From Rhizobium sp. LC145 (GTDB taxonomy: Bacteria; Pseudomonadota; Alphaproteobacteria; Rhizobiales; Rhizobiaceae), in contig NZ_LBHV01000008.1 of NCBI RefSeq assembly GCF_001005825.1, positions 64,501 through 128,500 of the forward strand: 64,000 bases of DNA, given 5' to 3'. Shown here one piece after another: positions 39,901-48,337 of the stretch. Every line of letters starts with the position of its first letter. Position 1 is the first letter of the stretch. The position numbers and the translations under genes were made by a program. The notes beneath the pieces are model-generated. The model made no database searches. It saw only the letters and a program-made list of their open reading frames with translations, and was not told the origin of the DNA.

Positions 39901-42436
39901 AGGGGAACTGATGGTGATCGCAGGCGCTGAAGAGCTGATTTCGGCAAATACCGTCAGCATCGGCGCAGAAGGCGGAGAAATCGAGATTCCCGTGACTGCG
40001 GAATGGGGTGCCGGCTCCTATATTACCGCAACGCTCTTCCGTCCAGGCGAGGCGCAGGAAAGCCGCATGCCGATGCGATCCATCGGCATTACCTGGCTAA
40101 AGGTCGATCCTGCCGATCGCGATCTCCAAGTCTCGTTGGGTGCGCCAGAGCAGACCCTGCCGCGCAAGCCGCTCGATATTGCGGTTCAGGTGGCGGGTGC
40201 AGGCGCCAATGAGGATGCCTATGTGACGGTCGCTGTCGTCGATGTCGGCATCCTGAACCTCACCCGCTACGAGCCTCCTGCGCCGGACGATTGGTATTTC
40301 GGCCAGCGGCGATTGGGGCTCGAAATCCGCGACCTCTATGGGCGGCTCATCGACGGTTCGCTTGGTGCGACCGGTCGGCTGCGGACCGGCGGCGACGGCG
40401 GCAGCATGGCGATACAGGGCAGCCCGCCCAAGGAGAAACTGCTCGCGTTTTTCTCAGGCCCGGTGAAGCTTGATGGTGAGGGGAGGGCGAACGTCTCCTT
40501 CGATATTCCGCAGTTCAACGGCACGGCCCGCGTGATGGCTGTCGCATGGTCGAAAAGCGGTGTCGGTCATGCGGTGAAGGATGTGGTTATCCGCGAACCG
40601 GTGGTGATCACCGCCAGCCTGCCGCGTTTCCTTGCTCCTGGCGACAAGACGAACCTCCGACTCGATATCGCCAATACCGATGCGCCGGCCGGCGACTACA
40701 AGCTGGAAATCGCCACGAACGATGCGATCGCTGTCGAGCAGGGGGCAGAGCAAACCATCAGCCTTCAGGCGGGTGGCAAGCTCGATCTCACCATGCCTAT
40801 GACCGGTGTAGAACCGGGCGACGGCGCAGTCTTCATCCGGCTTTCGAATGCTTCCGGCCTCTCGCTGGATCAGGCGCTGGATATTCCCGTCCGCCCGGGG
40901 GCGCTGCCGGTTACGACGCGGCGTCTCATCTCGCTAGCGCCCGGAAACAGCCTGACGGTCAACGGCGACCTTCTGGCGGACAGCATCCTGCCCGGAGCCT
41001 CCGTCGCGGTGAATGTCAGTCGCTCCAGCGCTTTCGATATCCCGGCATTGCTTATGAGCCTCAGCCGTTATCCCTATGGCTGCGCCGAGCAGACGACCAG
41101 CCAAGCGTTGCCTCTGCTCTATCTCAGCGAAATGGCAACGCAGAATGGCCTTGCCGACGATGCCGAGGTGAAGAAGCGGGTTCAGGATGCCATCCATCGC
41201 GTGCTTTCCTACCAGTCGTCGGCCGGCAGTTTCGGCCTCTGGGGTCCGGGCAGTGGCGATCTCTGGCTCGATGCCTACGTGACCGACTTCCTCACCCGGG
41301 CCCGCGAGCAGGGCTACGAAGTGCCCGAGCAGGCGCTGGTACAAGCGCTGGAAAACCTGCAGAACACACTCGGCTATACCAACAATGTGCGCGACCAAGG
41401 CAACGAGATCGCCTATGCGCTTTATGTGCTTGCGCGCAGCCGCAAGGCTGCGATCAGCGACCTGCGCTATTATGCGGATGCGTCGCTCGGCGACTTCCCG
41501 ACCCCTCTAGCCAAAGCGCATATCGCCGCGGCGCTGTCGCTCTATGGCGATCAGCAGCGCGCCCGGAATATTTTCGCGGATTCGCTGCAGATGTCGGAGC
41601 AGGCGCAGGTTCACAAGGTGAGCCTTGCCCGTTCCGATTACGGCTCTTCTCTGCGGGATGGGGCCGCGGTTCTGGCTCTTGCCGCCGAAAGCCGGCCGGT
41701 GCCGCCGATCGTCGCTCCCCTGGCCGATATCGTTGCCAAGGAGTGGCGGGAGAAGAGCTATACCAGCACGCAGGAGCAAACCTGGATGCTGCTCGCAGCT
41801 CGTGCGCTGCAGAATGGCGATGAAAACCTGCGGCTGGACCTCAACGGCGGCGAACATCGTGGCACGCTGATGTCGCAGATGTCCGGGGATGCGCTCCTCG
41901 ATCATCCGCTGACCGTCCGCAACGACAGCGGCGACCCACTGCAAGCGGCGGTTACGACCGTCGCGGCCCCTGCCGAGCCGCTGCCGGCGGGCGGGGACGG
42001 CTTCACCATCGAGCGCACCTATTACACGATGGATGGCGAGGTGGCGAATGTCACCGAAGCGAAGCAGAACGAGCGTTACGTCGTGGTGCTGACGATTACC
42101 GAAACCAATGACTGGCCTTCACGCATTCTCGTGCAGGATCTGCTCCCGGCCGGTTTCCAGATCGACAATCCGAGCCTCATCAGCAGTGCACAGCTTGCCA
42201 ATTTCGACTGGGTCGGCGAGGTGGAGGCGGCGCATACGGAATTCCGCAACGACCGGTTCGCGGCGGCCTTCAACCGCAATGCGGGCGACAATCGCGAGAT
42301 AACGCTGGCCTATGTCGTCCGCGCCGTAACGCCAGGTATCTATGATCATCCGGCGGCGAATGTGGAAGACATGTACCGTCCGCAATTCTCGGCGCGCACG
42401 GCGACGGGCCGCATGGAGGTATCGGCGGCGCAGTAA
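36992..42436 (+). CDS. Alpha-2-macroglobulin family protein with N-terminal PAN/Apple domain
   Basis: A 1814-residue exported protein that should trap proteases in the periplasm. A signal peptide covers about residues 1-26 and has no lipobox, unlike E. coli YfhM. A PAN/Apple-like domain follows (residues 30-97), with cysteines at 54, 58, 64 and 76, then a helical TPR-like stretch (about 135-260), then macroglobulin domains. The thioester motif is YGCAEQTTSQALPLLYL, with Cys1364 and Gln1367 in place, so the covalent trap is probably active. pbpC starts 10 bases after the stop. This pairing with PBP1c is common in bacteria and suggests repair and defence of the cell wall. Confidence 0.9.
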   Translation: MSKRAFIGFSALVLSVFGLVPPVIAAERRIETTPNGDYFGFDLRTVQNVSQAECEAVCIGDNACKAFTYNVKAQWCFLKSDFNQLNTFPGAVAGKIVEVAAEPDIGAAPKLSFLSEDLLQQAREQKQGLSLGDNQKGYGAEELRTIAQNELLSGNVDTALYNFQGALSIQRENGDLWIEMARTAGTADGNSDATARGVLAAVNGYQLTRTSQSRADALAVLAAGLAKQENYRSALTAYKQSLALVNARTVQAAYNDLRERQGFRIVGNTIDADSANPRACVQFSEALVKNTDYAPFVVVDGQAPKAMEAKDNQICVEGLTHGQRLKVSFRRGLPSSVDEPLEAQVDLDLYVKDRSPTVRFTGDAFVLPSTVRRGIPIVSVNTESADLKLYRIGDRNIVSLLTNSQFLTQMDGYGASRIETESGELVWQGTIDLAQDLNKDVTTSFPVDEALPARKPGVYVLTAAASNAVSQEWSSKATQWFVVSDIGLSTYAGTDGLNVFARSLGSAKPLAGVELQLLARNNEILGTATTDAAGRATFTAGLTRGTSGMAPAMLTARNGDEDYVFLDMTRAGFDLSDRGVTGRPAPGAIDLLAWTERGIYRPGETVHASALARDVDAAAIENLPLTFVFLRPDGVEDRRMVSTGALGGYALDLPLQRTAMRGTWTMQVFTDPKGSPIGEKPFLVDDFVPDRIEFDMTSQAKEIEVGAPVPVEIDGRYLYGAPAAGLDLEGEVVLKATRQNASFPGYQFGLADEEANETVRIPLDALPVLDDQGKASFDASVTEAPSTTQLVTADIVVRMQEAGGRAVERTLTLPVKAEDARIGIKPEFSGDLAENSVGKFHVIAVDAAGQKQAMQGLSWKLIKVDRDYQWYRDGNSWRYEPVTRTSQVSNGTLDVTTDGGEISVPVNWGRYRLEVETADAGGPASSVEFDAGWFVTATSTETPDALEIALDKQSYAVGETAKLKVSSRYAGELMVIAGAEELISANTVSIGAEGGEIEIPVTAEWGAGSYITATLFRPGEAQESRMPMRSIGITWLKVDPADRDLQVSLGAPEQTLPRKPLDIAVQVAGAGANEDAYVTVAVVDVGILNLTRYEPPAPDDWYFGQRRLGLEIRDLYGRLIDGSLGATGRLRTGGDGGSMAIQGSPPKEKLLAFFSGPVKLDGEGRANVSFDIPQFNGTARVMAVAWSKSGVGHAVKDVVIREPVVITASLPRFLAPGDKTNLRLDIANTDAPAGDYKLEIATNDAIAVEQGAEQTISLQAGGKLDLTMPMTGVEPGDGAVFIRLSNASGLSLDQALDIPVRPGALPVTTRRLISLAPGNSLTVNGDLLADSILPGASVAVNVSRSSAFDIPALLMSLSRYPYGCAEQTTSQALPLLYLSEMATQNGLADDAEVKKRVQDAIHRVLSYQSSAGSFGLWGPGSGDLWLDAYVTDFLTRAREQGYEVPEQALVQALENLQNTLGYTNNVRDQGNEIAYALYVLARSRKAAISDLRYYADASLGDFPTPLAKAHIAAALSLYGDQQRARNIFADSLQMSEQAQVHKVSLARSDYGSSLRDGAAVLALAAESRPVPPIVAPLADIVAKEWREKSYTSTQEQTWMLLAARALQNGDENLRLDLNGGEHRGTLMSQMSGDALLDHPLTVRNDSGDPLQAAVTTVAAPAEPLPAGGDGFTIERTYYTMDGEVANVTEAKQNERYVVVLTITETNDWPSRILVQDLLPAGFQIDNPSLISSAQLANFDWVGEVEAAHTEFRNDRFAAAFNRNAGDNREITLAYVVRAVTPGIYDHPAANVEDMYRPQFSARTATGRMEVSAAQ

Positions 42437-42446
42437 GGTCCGGAAA

Positions 42447-44528
42447 ATGAAGTTCCAGCGGAAAATCCTGATCGGTTGCGGGGCCAGTCTTGCAGTGTTG
42501 GCAGGGCTCGTCTTCGGTCTCGATGCTGCCGACAAGGCTTTTCCGCCGCCGCTTGAAAAAGCTGGAGTGGTTTCCGCTGAGGTACTGGATGCGGACGGTC
42601 AGCTGTTGCGCGCCTTCGCAACGCCAGAAGGCCGCTGGCGGCTGAAGACCTCGGTCGCGGATGTCGATCCTCGCTTCCTCAAGATGCTGGTGGCCTATGA
42701 GGATCAGCGCTTTTTCGATCATTCGGGCGTCGATCCGCTGGCGGTCGGGCGCGCAGCCTTGCAATTCGTCACCAACGGCCGCGTGGTTTCCGGCGCTTCG
42801 ACGCTTTCCATGCAAGTGGCCCGGCTGATCGAGCCACGCGAAACCCGTTCGCTTTCCGCCAAGCTCCTGCAGTTCGTGCGCGCTGTCCAGATCGAGCGAA
42901 GGCTGAGCAAGGAGCATATACTCGAACTCTACCTCACCCATGCCCCCTATGGCGGCAATCTGGAAGGGGTGCGGGCAGCGAGCCTCGCCTATTTCGGTAA
43001 GGAACCCCGTCGGTTGACAGTGGCGGAGGCGGCATTGCTTGTTGCCCTGCCACAGTCACCGGAGGGGCGAAGGCCGGACCGGCATTTCGAAACGGCGAAG
43101 ATTGTCCGCGAACGCGTGCTGATGAGAGCGGCTGTCGAGGACGTATTGGGAGATGGCGAGGCGGATCGTGCCGCGGGCGATGCTATTCCCACCCGGCGTC
43201 TCCATCTGCCGGCCTATGCAGCACATTTGGCGGAAGCGGCGATCCGCAAGGAGCCGAGATCAGACCGACACAGCACGACATTGAGACGCAGCATTCAGCA
43301 AGGGCTGGAGCATGTTGCGCGTGAGACAGCCGCCAAGCTCAGTCCGCGGGTTTCCGTTGCCATGGTGATGGCAGATATCACGACGGGCGAGATTGTCGGC
43401 GAAGTGGGCTCGGCCGATTATTTTGACGCGAGCCGTTCCGGCTGGATCGACATGACGCGGGTCAATCGTTCGCCGGGCTCGACATTGAAACCCTTCATCT
43501 ATGGCCTTGCTTTCGAGCAGGGGCTGGTGAGCCAGGAGACGATCATAGAAGATCGGCCTGCGGATTTCTTCGGCTACCGGCCAAAGAATTTCGATATGAG
43601 CTATCAGGGCGATGTCAGTGTCCGGCAGGCGCTGCAATTGTCGCTCAACGTGCCGGCGGTGCGGTTGCTCGATGCGGTCGGCCCCTCGCGGCTGATGGTG
43701 CGCTTCCGTCGAGCGGAGGTGCGGCCGGTCCTGCCGCCCAACGAGGCGCCGGGACTGGCGATCGGGCTTGGCGGCGTCGGCATCACATTGAAGGATCTCG
43801 TGCAGGCCTATGCGGCGCTCGCCAATCGTGGCCAGCCGATGCGGCTCGGCAATGGTATCGAGGATCAGCCCGGCCTGATCGACGGTGAACCGCTGCTGGA
43901 ACCCACCGCGGCGTGGCATGTGGCCGACATTCTTTCCGATGTCCTGCCTCCGCAGGGGAGCCGTCGGCTCGGCATCGCCTATAAGACCGGCACAAGCTAC
44001 GGCTATCGCGATGCCTGGTCGGTGGGCTTCGACGGACGCTACGTGCTGGGTGTCTGGGTTGGGCGGCCGGATAACGGTGCGGTTCCGGGGATCGCCGGAT
44101 ATCAGACGGCGGCGCCGATCCTCTTCGAGGCCTTCTCGAAGTCAGGCGTTCCGATTACACCGCTGCCTGCCGCTCCCGCAGGTGCAATGCGGATCGCGCA
44201 GTCCGAACTGCCGATCAGCCAGCGGCGCTTTTCCACGACGTCGAGCGGCCTGATTTCCGCGTCGACGCGCGAGCGGGCACCGCAGATCGTCTATCCGCCG
44301 GAGGGGGCAAAGGTCGATCTCGGTGCTCGTTCGGGAGAGATTTCGCCGCTGGCGCTCAAATTGCAGGGCGGCCGCGCACCCTTCCGGTGGCTTGCCAATG
44401 GCAGGCCGCTTGCGGAGATTTCCCGCCGTCGCACCAGCGAATGGATGCCGGATGGGGCGGGATATTCGACACTGACAGTGATCGACGCTGCCGGCCGTGC
44501 CGCCAGCGTCAGGATTTTCGTGGAATAG
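42447..44528 (+). CDS. pbpC: Penicillin-binding protein 1C
   Basis: A 693-residue bifunctional peptidoglycan synthase. A membrane anchor (residues 8-25) is followed by the GT51 transglycosylase domain, with the catalytic Glu in YEDQRFFDHSGVD and the block GASTLSMQVARL. The transpeptidase domain has SxxK in SPGSTLKPFIYG, SxN in SLNVPAV and KTG in YKTGTSYGYRDAW. A C-terminal BiPBP_C domain (from about residue 610, PPEGAKVDLGARSG) marks it as PBP1c rather than PBP1a. All key residues are present. It is translationally close to the macroglobulin gene and converges on dppF with 3 bases between stops. Confidence 0.93.
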   Translation: MKFQRKILIGCGASLAVLAGLVFGLDAADKAFPPPLEKAGVVSAEVLDADGQLLRAFATPEGRWRLKTSVADVDPRFLKMLVAYEDQRFFDHSGVDPLAVGRAALQFVTNGRVVSGASTLSMQVARLIEPRETRSLSAKLLQFVRAVQIERRLSKEHILELYLTHAPYGGNLEGVRAASLAYFGKEPRRLTVAEAALLVALPQSPEGRRPDRHFETAKIVRERVLMRAAVEDVLGDGEADRAAGDAIPTRRLHLPAYAAHLAEAAIRKEPRSDRHSTTLRRSIQQGLEHVARETAAKLSPRVSVAMVMADITTGEIVGEVGSADYFDASRSGWIDMTRVNRSPGSTLKPFIYGLAFEQGLVSQETIIEDRPADFFGYRPKNFDMSYQGDVSVRQALQLSLNVPAVRLLDAVGPSRLMVRFRRAEVRPVLPPNEAPGLAIGLGGVGITLKDLVQAYAALANRGQPMRLGNGIEDQPGLIDGEPLLEPTAAWHVADILSDVLPPQGSRRLGIAYKTGTSYGYRDAWSVGFDGRYVLGVWVGRPDNGAVPGIAGYQTAAPILFEAFSKSGVPITPLPAAPAGAMRIAQSELPISQRRFSTTSSGLISASTRERAPQIVYPPEGAKVDLGARSGEISPLALKLQGGRAPFRWLANGRPLAEISRRRTSEWMPDGAGYSTLTVIDAAGRAASVRIFVE

Positions 44529-44531
44529 CGA

Positions 44532-45386
44532 TCAAGCCGCGCTGGCGGTCTTCTTCTTTGCAATACGCTCGCGGATCGACTCTACGTCGGCGCGTGGCGT
44601 CGCCTTGAACAAGGTGCGCGTATATTCGTGCTTCGGATCGGAGAAGACCTCGTCGCGGGTGCCGTATTCCACCGCCTCGCCGAAATACATCACCATCACC
44701 TCGTCGGCGATGTAGCGCACGACGGACAAGTCGTGGCTGATGAAGACATAGGTGAGGCCGAACTCGTCCTGCAGGTCGGCGAGCAGGTTCAGCACCTGTG
44801 CCTGCACCGAAAGATCGAGTGCGGAAACGGGCTCGTCGAGCACGAGCAGCTTGGGGTTCAACATCAGCGCGCGGGCGATTGCGATGCGCTGGCGCTGGCC
44901 GCCGGAGAACATGTGCGGATAGCGATTGTAGTGTTCCGGCCCAAGGCCGACCTTCACCAACATTTCTGTGGCGCGATCACGTCGTTCGGCAGCGCTCATA
45001 CCGGTGTTGATCGCCAGCGGCTCTCCGAGAACGTCACCAATCTTCTGGCGCGGGTTGAGCGAGCCGTAGGGGTTCTGGAAAACGATCTGCACCTTCTGGC
45101 GCATCTCGGACGTGAGGTGGCCGGGCCGCGTGTCGATCTTGTCTCCGTCGATATAGAGTTCGCCGGAGGTCGGCTCGTCGATGAAGGTCAGCATGCGGGC
45201 GAGGGTGGACTTGCCGCAACCGGATTCACCGACGATTGCCAATGTCTTGCCACGCTCCAGCGAGAAGGAGACGCCCTTCACCGCATGAATGGTCTTCTTT
45301 GGCTTGAAAAGGCCGCCGGGCAGCTCGTAGTCGCGCTTGATATTGCGCACTTCGAGCATGGTATTCTTGGTCAAGGTATCGGTCAT
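44532..45386 (-). CDS. dppF: Dipeptide ABC importer ATPase DppF
   Basis: A 284-residue ATPase of the peptide/nickel family. Walker A is GESGCGKSTLAR, the signature is FSGGQRQRIAIARAL and Walker B is LLVLDEPVSALD, with the DppF/OppF-type C-terminal tail. It is the last gene of dppABCDF. Its ATG overlaps the dppD stop by one base. The importer takes up di- and tripeptides and possibly related compounds such as heme precursors. Confidence 0.88.
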   Translation of the reverse strand: MTDTLTKNTMLEVRNIKRDYELPGGLFKPKKTIHAVKGVSFSLERGKTLAIVGESGCGKSTLARMLTFIDEPTSGELYIDGDKIDTRPGHLTSEMRQKVQIVFQNPYGSLNPRQKIGDVLGEPLAINTGMSAAERRDRATEMLVKVGLGPEHYNRYPHMFSGGQRQRIAIARALMLNPKLLVLDEPVSALDLSVQAQVLNLLADLQDEFGLTYVFISHDLSVVRYIADEVMVMYFGEAVEYGTRDEVFSDPKHEYTRTLFKATPRADVESIRERIAKKKTASAA

Positions 45387-46237
45387 CAGCGTGCCTCCGC
45401 GGGCTCGGGCGTGCCGTCGAAGAAGGCGGATACGGTGGTGAGCCGATCGCCTGTCGCGTTCTCCGGCAAGGCAGCGAGCAGCGCCTTGGTATAGTTGCTC
45501 TTCGGGTTCTCGAAGAGAGAAAGCACGTCTGCCTCCTCCATCTTACGGCCCTTGTACTGCACGACCACCCGATCGGCGGTCTCGGCCACGACGCCCATAT
45601 CATGGGTGATCATGATGAGGCCCATGCCGGTTTTGGCCTGAAGCGATATCAGGAGATCGAGGATCTGCTTCTGGATTGTCACGTCGAGCGCGGTGGTCGG
45701 CTCGTCGGCGATCAGAAGCTTCGGATTGCAGGCGATCGCGATTGCGATCATTACGCGCTGGCATTGTCCGCCCGACATCTGATGCGGGAAGTGGCTCAGG
45801 CGCTCATCCGGGTTCGGCAGACCGACCAGCTTGAAGAGTTCGATCGCGCGGGCGCGGCGCTCCTTCTTTCCGAGGCCAAGATGAATGCGCAGCACCTCCT
45901 CGATCTGGAAACCCACCGTGAAGCACGGATTGAGACTGGCGATCGGCTCCTGGAAGATCATCGCGATATCCTTGCCGATCAGCTTACGCCGTTCGGCCGG
46001 ATCGATGTTCTGGATGTCGCGACCTTCGAAGAGCATTCGGTCGGCGGTGATTTTCGCCGTCCAGGGAAGCAGGCCCATGACAGCCAGCATGGCGACGGAC
46101 TTGCCGGAGCCGGACTCGCCGACGATCGCCAGCACTTCGCCCTTGTCGACGGATATGGATACGCCATCAACGGCCCTGAACCAGCCGTTTGCGGTTTCGA
46201 ATTCGACGGTCAGATTGTCGATTTGCAGAAGCGCCAT
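45386..46237 (-). CDS. dppD: Dipeptide ABC importer ATPase DppD
   Basis: A 283-residue ATPase partner of DppF. Walker A is [12 protein letters not shown], the signature is [16 protein letters not shown] and Walker B is [12 protein letters not shown], with switch histidine in MITHDMGV. DppD and OppD proteins are usually near 320-330 residues with a C-terminal iron-sulfur-like extension. This one is shorter and lacks the tail cysteines, so no cluster is expected. It follows dppC after one base. Confidence 0.88.
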   Translation of the reverse strand: MALLQIDNLTVEFETANGWFRAVDGVSISVDKGEVLAIVGESGSGKSVAMLAVMGLLPWTAKITADRMLFEGRDIQNIDPAERRKLIGKDIAMIFQEPIASLNPCFTVGFQIEEVLRIHLGLGKKERRARAIELFKLVGLPNPDERLSHFPHQMSGGQCQRVMIAIAIACNPKLLIADEPTTALDVTIQKQILDLLISLQAKTGMGLIMITHDMGVVAETADRVVVQYKGRKMEEADVLSLFENPKSNYTKALLAALPENATGDRLTTVSAFFDGTPEPAEAR

Positions 46238-46238
46238 G

Positions 46239-47156
46239 TCAGGACCTCTTCAGTTTCGGGTCGAGCGCATCGCGCAGCCCGTCGCCCATCAGATTGATGG
46301 CGAGAACGGTGATGAGGATTGCGAGGCCGGGGAAAGTGACCACCCACCACGCGCGCAGGATGAACTCGCGCGCTTCGGCGAGCATCGTGCCCCATTCCGG
46401 TGCGGGCGGCTGGGCACCCATTCCAAGGAAGCCGAGGGCGGCTGCATCGAGGATGGCGTTCGAAAAGGAAAGCGTCGCCTGGACGATCAGCGGTGCAGTG
46501 CAGTTCGGCAGAATGGTGCGGAACATCAGCCGCAGCGGACCGGCGCCGGCGAGACGCGCAGCCGTCACGTAGTCGCGGGTCTTTTCCGACATCACCGCGG
46601 CGCGGGTGAGGCGCACGAAATGCGGCTGCAAGGTAAGCGCAATGGCGATCATGCCGTTGGTCAGGCTAGGCCCGAGAATCGCGACAAGCACAAGTGCGAG
46701 CAGCAGCGACGGGAAGGCCAGGATGATGTCCATCAGACGCATGATGACGGTATCGACCCATCCGCGGTAATAGCCGGCGATGAGGCCGACCAGGATGCCT
46801 CCGGTGAGGGAAAGCGTCGTTACGAAAACCCCGATGAACAGCGAATACTGCGCTCCATAGATCAGGCGCGAGAGAATGTCGCGGCCGACCGGATCGGTGC
46901 CGAGCAGGAAGCTCGCACGGCCGCCGTCGGTCCAGACCGGCGGTATCAGAACTGCGTCACGGTATTGTTCGAACGGCGAGTGCGGAGCGATCACCGGTGC
47001 CAGGACGGCAACGATGACGAGCGCGAGGAAAACGAACAGGCCGATCACGGCGCCGCGGTTTTCGGAGAAGTAGAACCAGAACTCCTTGAGCATCTGGCGG
47101 CGAAGCTGGGCGGTCGAGGCCGCCTCGGGTGCCTTGTCGATGACAGTATCGGCCAT
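46239..47156 (-). CDS. dppC: Dipeptide ABC importer permease DppC
   Basis: A 305-residue permease. The N-terminal cytoplasmic helix is followed by a membrane segment (AVIGLFVFLALVIVAVLAPV), the family block FLLGTDPVGRDILSRLIYGA, and the coupling motif YVTAARLAGAGPLRLMFRTILP. Five or six hydrophobic segments are visible and its length is typical of DppC (about 300). It is 15 bases after dppB. Confidence 0.88.
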   Translation of the reverse strand: MADTVIDKAPEAASTAQLRRQMLKEFWFYFSENRGAVIGLFVFLALVIVAVLAPVIAPHSPFEQYRDAVLIPPVWTDGGRASFLLGTDPVGRDILSRLIYGAQYSLFIGVFVTTLSLTGGILVGLIAGYYRGWVDTVIMRLMDIILAFPSLLLALVLVAILGPSLTNGMIAIALTLQPHFVRLTRAAVMSEKTRDYVTAARLAGAGPLRLMFRTILPNCTAPLIVQATLSFSNAILDAAALGFLGMGAQPPAPEWGTMLAEAREFILRAWWVVTFPGLAILITVLAINLMGDGLRDALDPKLKRS

Positions 47157-47171
47157 GGGGTTTCTTTCCTT

Positions 47172-48176
47172 CTAGTGGCGGATACGCGGGTTGATCAGGC
47201 CGTAAAGCAGATCGACCACGAGATTGACCAACATGATGATACCGGCGATCAGCAGCAGACCGCCCTGGATGACCGGGTAGTCGCGCCGGAAGACGCTATC
47301 GACCATCCATTTGCCGATGCCCGGCCAGGAAAAGATCGTCTCCGTGAGGATCGCGCCGGCGAGCATGACGCCGATCTGCAGGCCGATGGTCGTCACGACC
47401 GGGATCATGGCGTTGCGCAGCGCATGGATGCCGACCACACGGAAAGGCGACAGGCCCTTGGCGCGCGCGGTGCGGACATAGTCTTCCGACAGCACTTCCA
47501 GCATGGCCGAGCGCGTCTGCCTGGCGATGACTGCGAGCGGAATGGTCGCAAGCACGATCGAGGGCAGCGCGAGGTGGCTAAGCGCCGAAACAAAGGCGCC
47601 CTTCTGGCCGGAGAGCAGCGAGTCGATCAGCATGAAGCCAGTGACCGGCGGGAAGAAGAACATCAGAGAGATGCGGCCGGAGACGGGCGTCCATTGCAGG
47701 ATGCCGGAGAAGAGGATGATAAGAAGCAGACCCCACCAGAAGATCGGCATGGAATAACCGACGAGTGCGATGCCCATCAGCGACTGGTCGAAGAAGGAGC
47801 CGCGCTTGATCGCCGCGATCACGCCGGCCGGAATGCCGAGCGCGATGGCAATGATGATGGCACAGAAGGAAAGCTCGACCGTTGCCGGGAATAGAGCCAG
47901 GAACTGGTCCAGGATCGGCTGCTTGGAAACGATGGAAGACCCGAAGTCACCGGTCACCACACCGCCGAGATAGTCGAAATATTGCATGACCAGCGGGCGG
48001 TCGAGGCCGAGCTGCGCGCTGATCTGGGCATGGCGTTCCGGCGACATCACACGCTCGCCGGAAAGGAGGGCGACGGGATCGCCCGGCAGAAGTCGGATAA
48101 AGGAAAAAGCGATGATGGAGACCCCAAGAAAGGTCGGGATCAATACGGCGAGCCGCCGCAGGAGAAAGCCAAACAT
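47172..48176 (-). CDS. dppB: Dipeptide ABC importer permease DppB
   Basis: A 334-residue permease. I chose ATG at 48176 (MFGFLLRRLAVLIPTFLGVS) because it gives the standard DppB/OppB N-terminus; an upstream in-frame start at 48317 would add 47 unlikely residues. LPGDPV is the family mark in the first periplasmic part, and the coupling motif is in LSEDYVRTARAKGLSPFRVVG. GAAGG precedes the ATG. The gap before it contains competing stem-loops. Confidence 0.88.
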   Translation of the reverse strand: MFGFLLRRLAVLIPTFLGVSIIAFSFIRLLPGDPVALLSGERVMSPERHAQISAQLGLDRPLVMQYFDYLGGVVTGDFGSSIVSKQPILDQFLALFPATVELSFCAIIIAIALGIPAGVIAAIKRGSFFDQSLMGIALVGYSMPIFWWGLLLIILFSGILQWTPVSGRISLMFFFPPVTGFMLIDSLLSGQKGAFVSALSHLALPSIVLATIPLAVIARQTRSAMLEVLSEDYVRTARAKGLSPFRVVGIHALRNAMIPVVTTIGLQIGVMLAGAILTETIFSWPGIGKWMVDSVFRRDYPVIQGGLLLIAGIIMLVNLVVDLLYGLINPRIRH

Positions 48177-48234
48177 TCGAAACCTTCGATGGTTTTTGGT
48201 TCTTGACCGATTCATGGTTTTGTCAAGCCATGAA

Positions 48235-48317
48235 CGCGGCAATTGAGGCGTCTCCGCCACATTTTTCCGGGTCTCATAAAGCAATTGCCGCGGGAAACGC
48301 AACGCGCCCCGCGGCAA
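48235..48317 (-). promoter_or_regulatory. Competing stem-loops between dppA and dppB
   Basis: Reading the transcribed strand, segment 1 (48317-48308, TTGCCGCGGG) pairs perfectly with segment 2 (48294-48285), a 10-bp stem with a 13-base loop. Segment 2 also pairs perfectly with segment 3 (48245-48235, CAATTGCCGCG) over 11 bp. The two pairings share CGCGGCAA and exclude each other, as in an attenuator. A T-rich stretch lies before segment 1 only, so simple termination is not clear. Confidence 0.6.
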
Positions 48318-48337
48318 AAAATGCTAAGAAACGGCTA

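Noticed and set aside
45885..47894. 669-residue plus-strand frame opposite dppD-dppC-dppB
   Set aside because: Very Asp/Arg/His/Gln-rich low-complexity composition typical of antisense frames; the minus strand holds complete ABC motifs.
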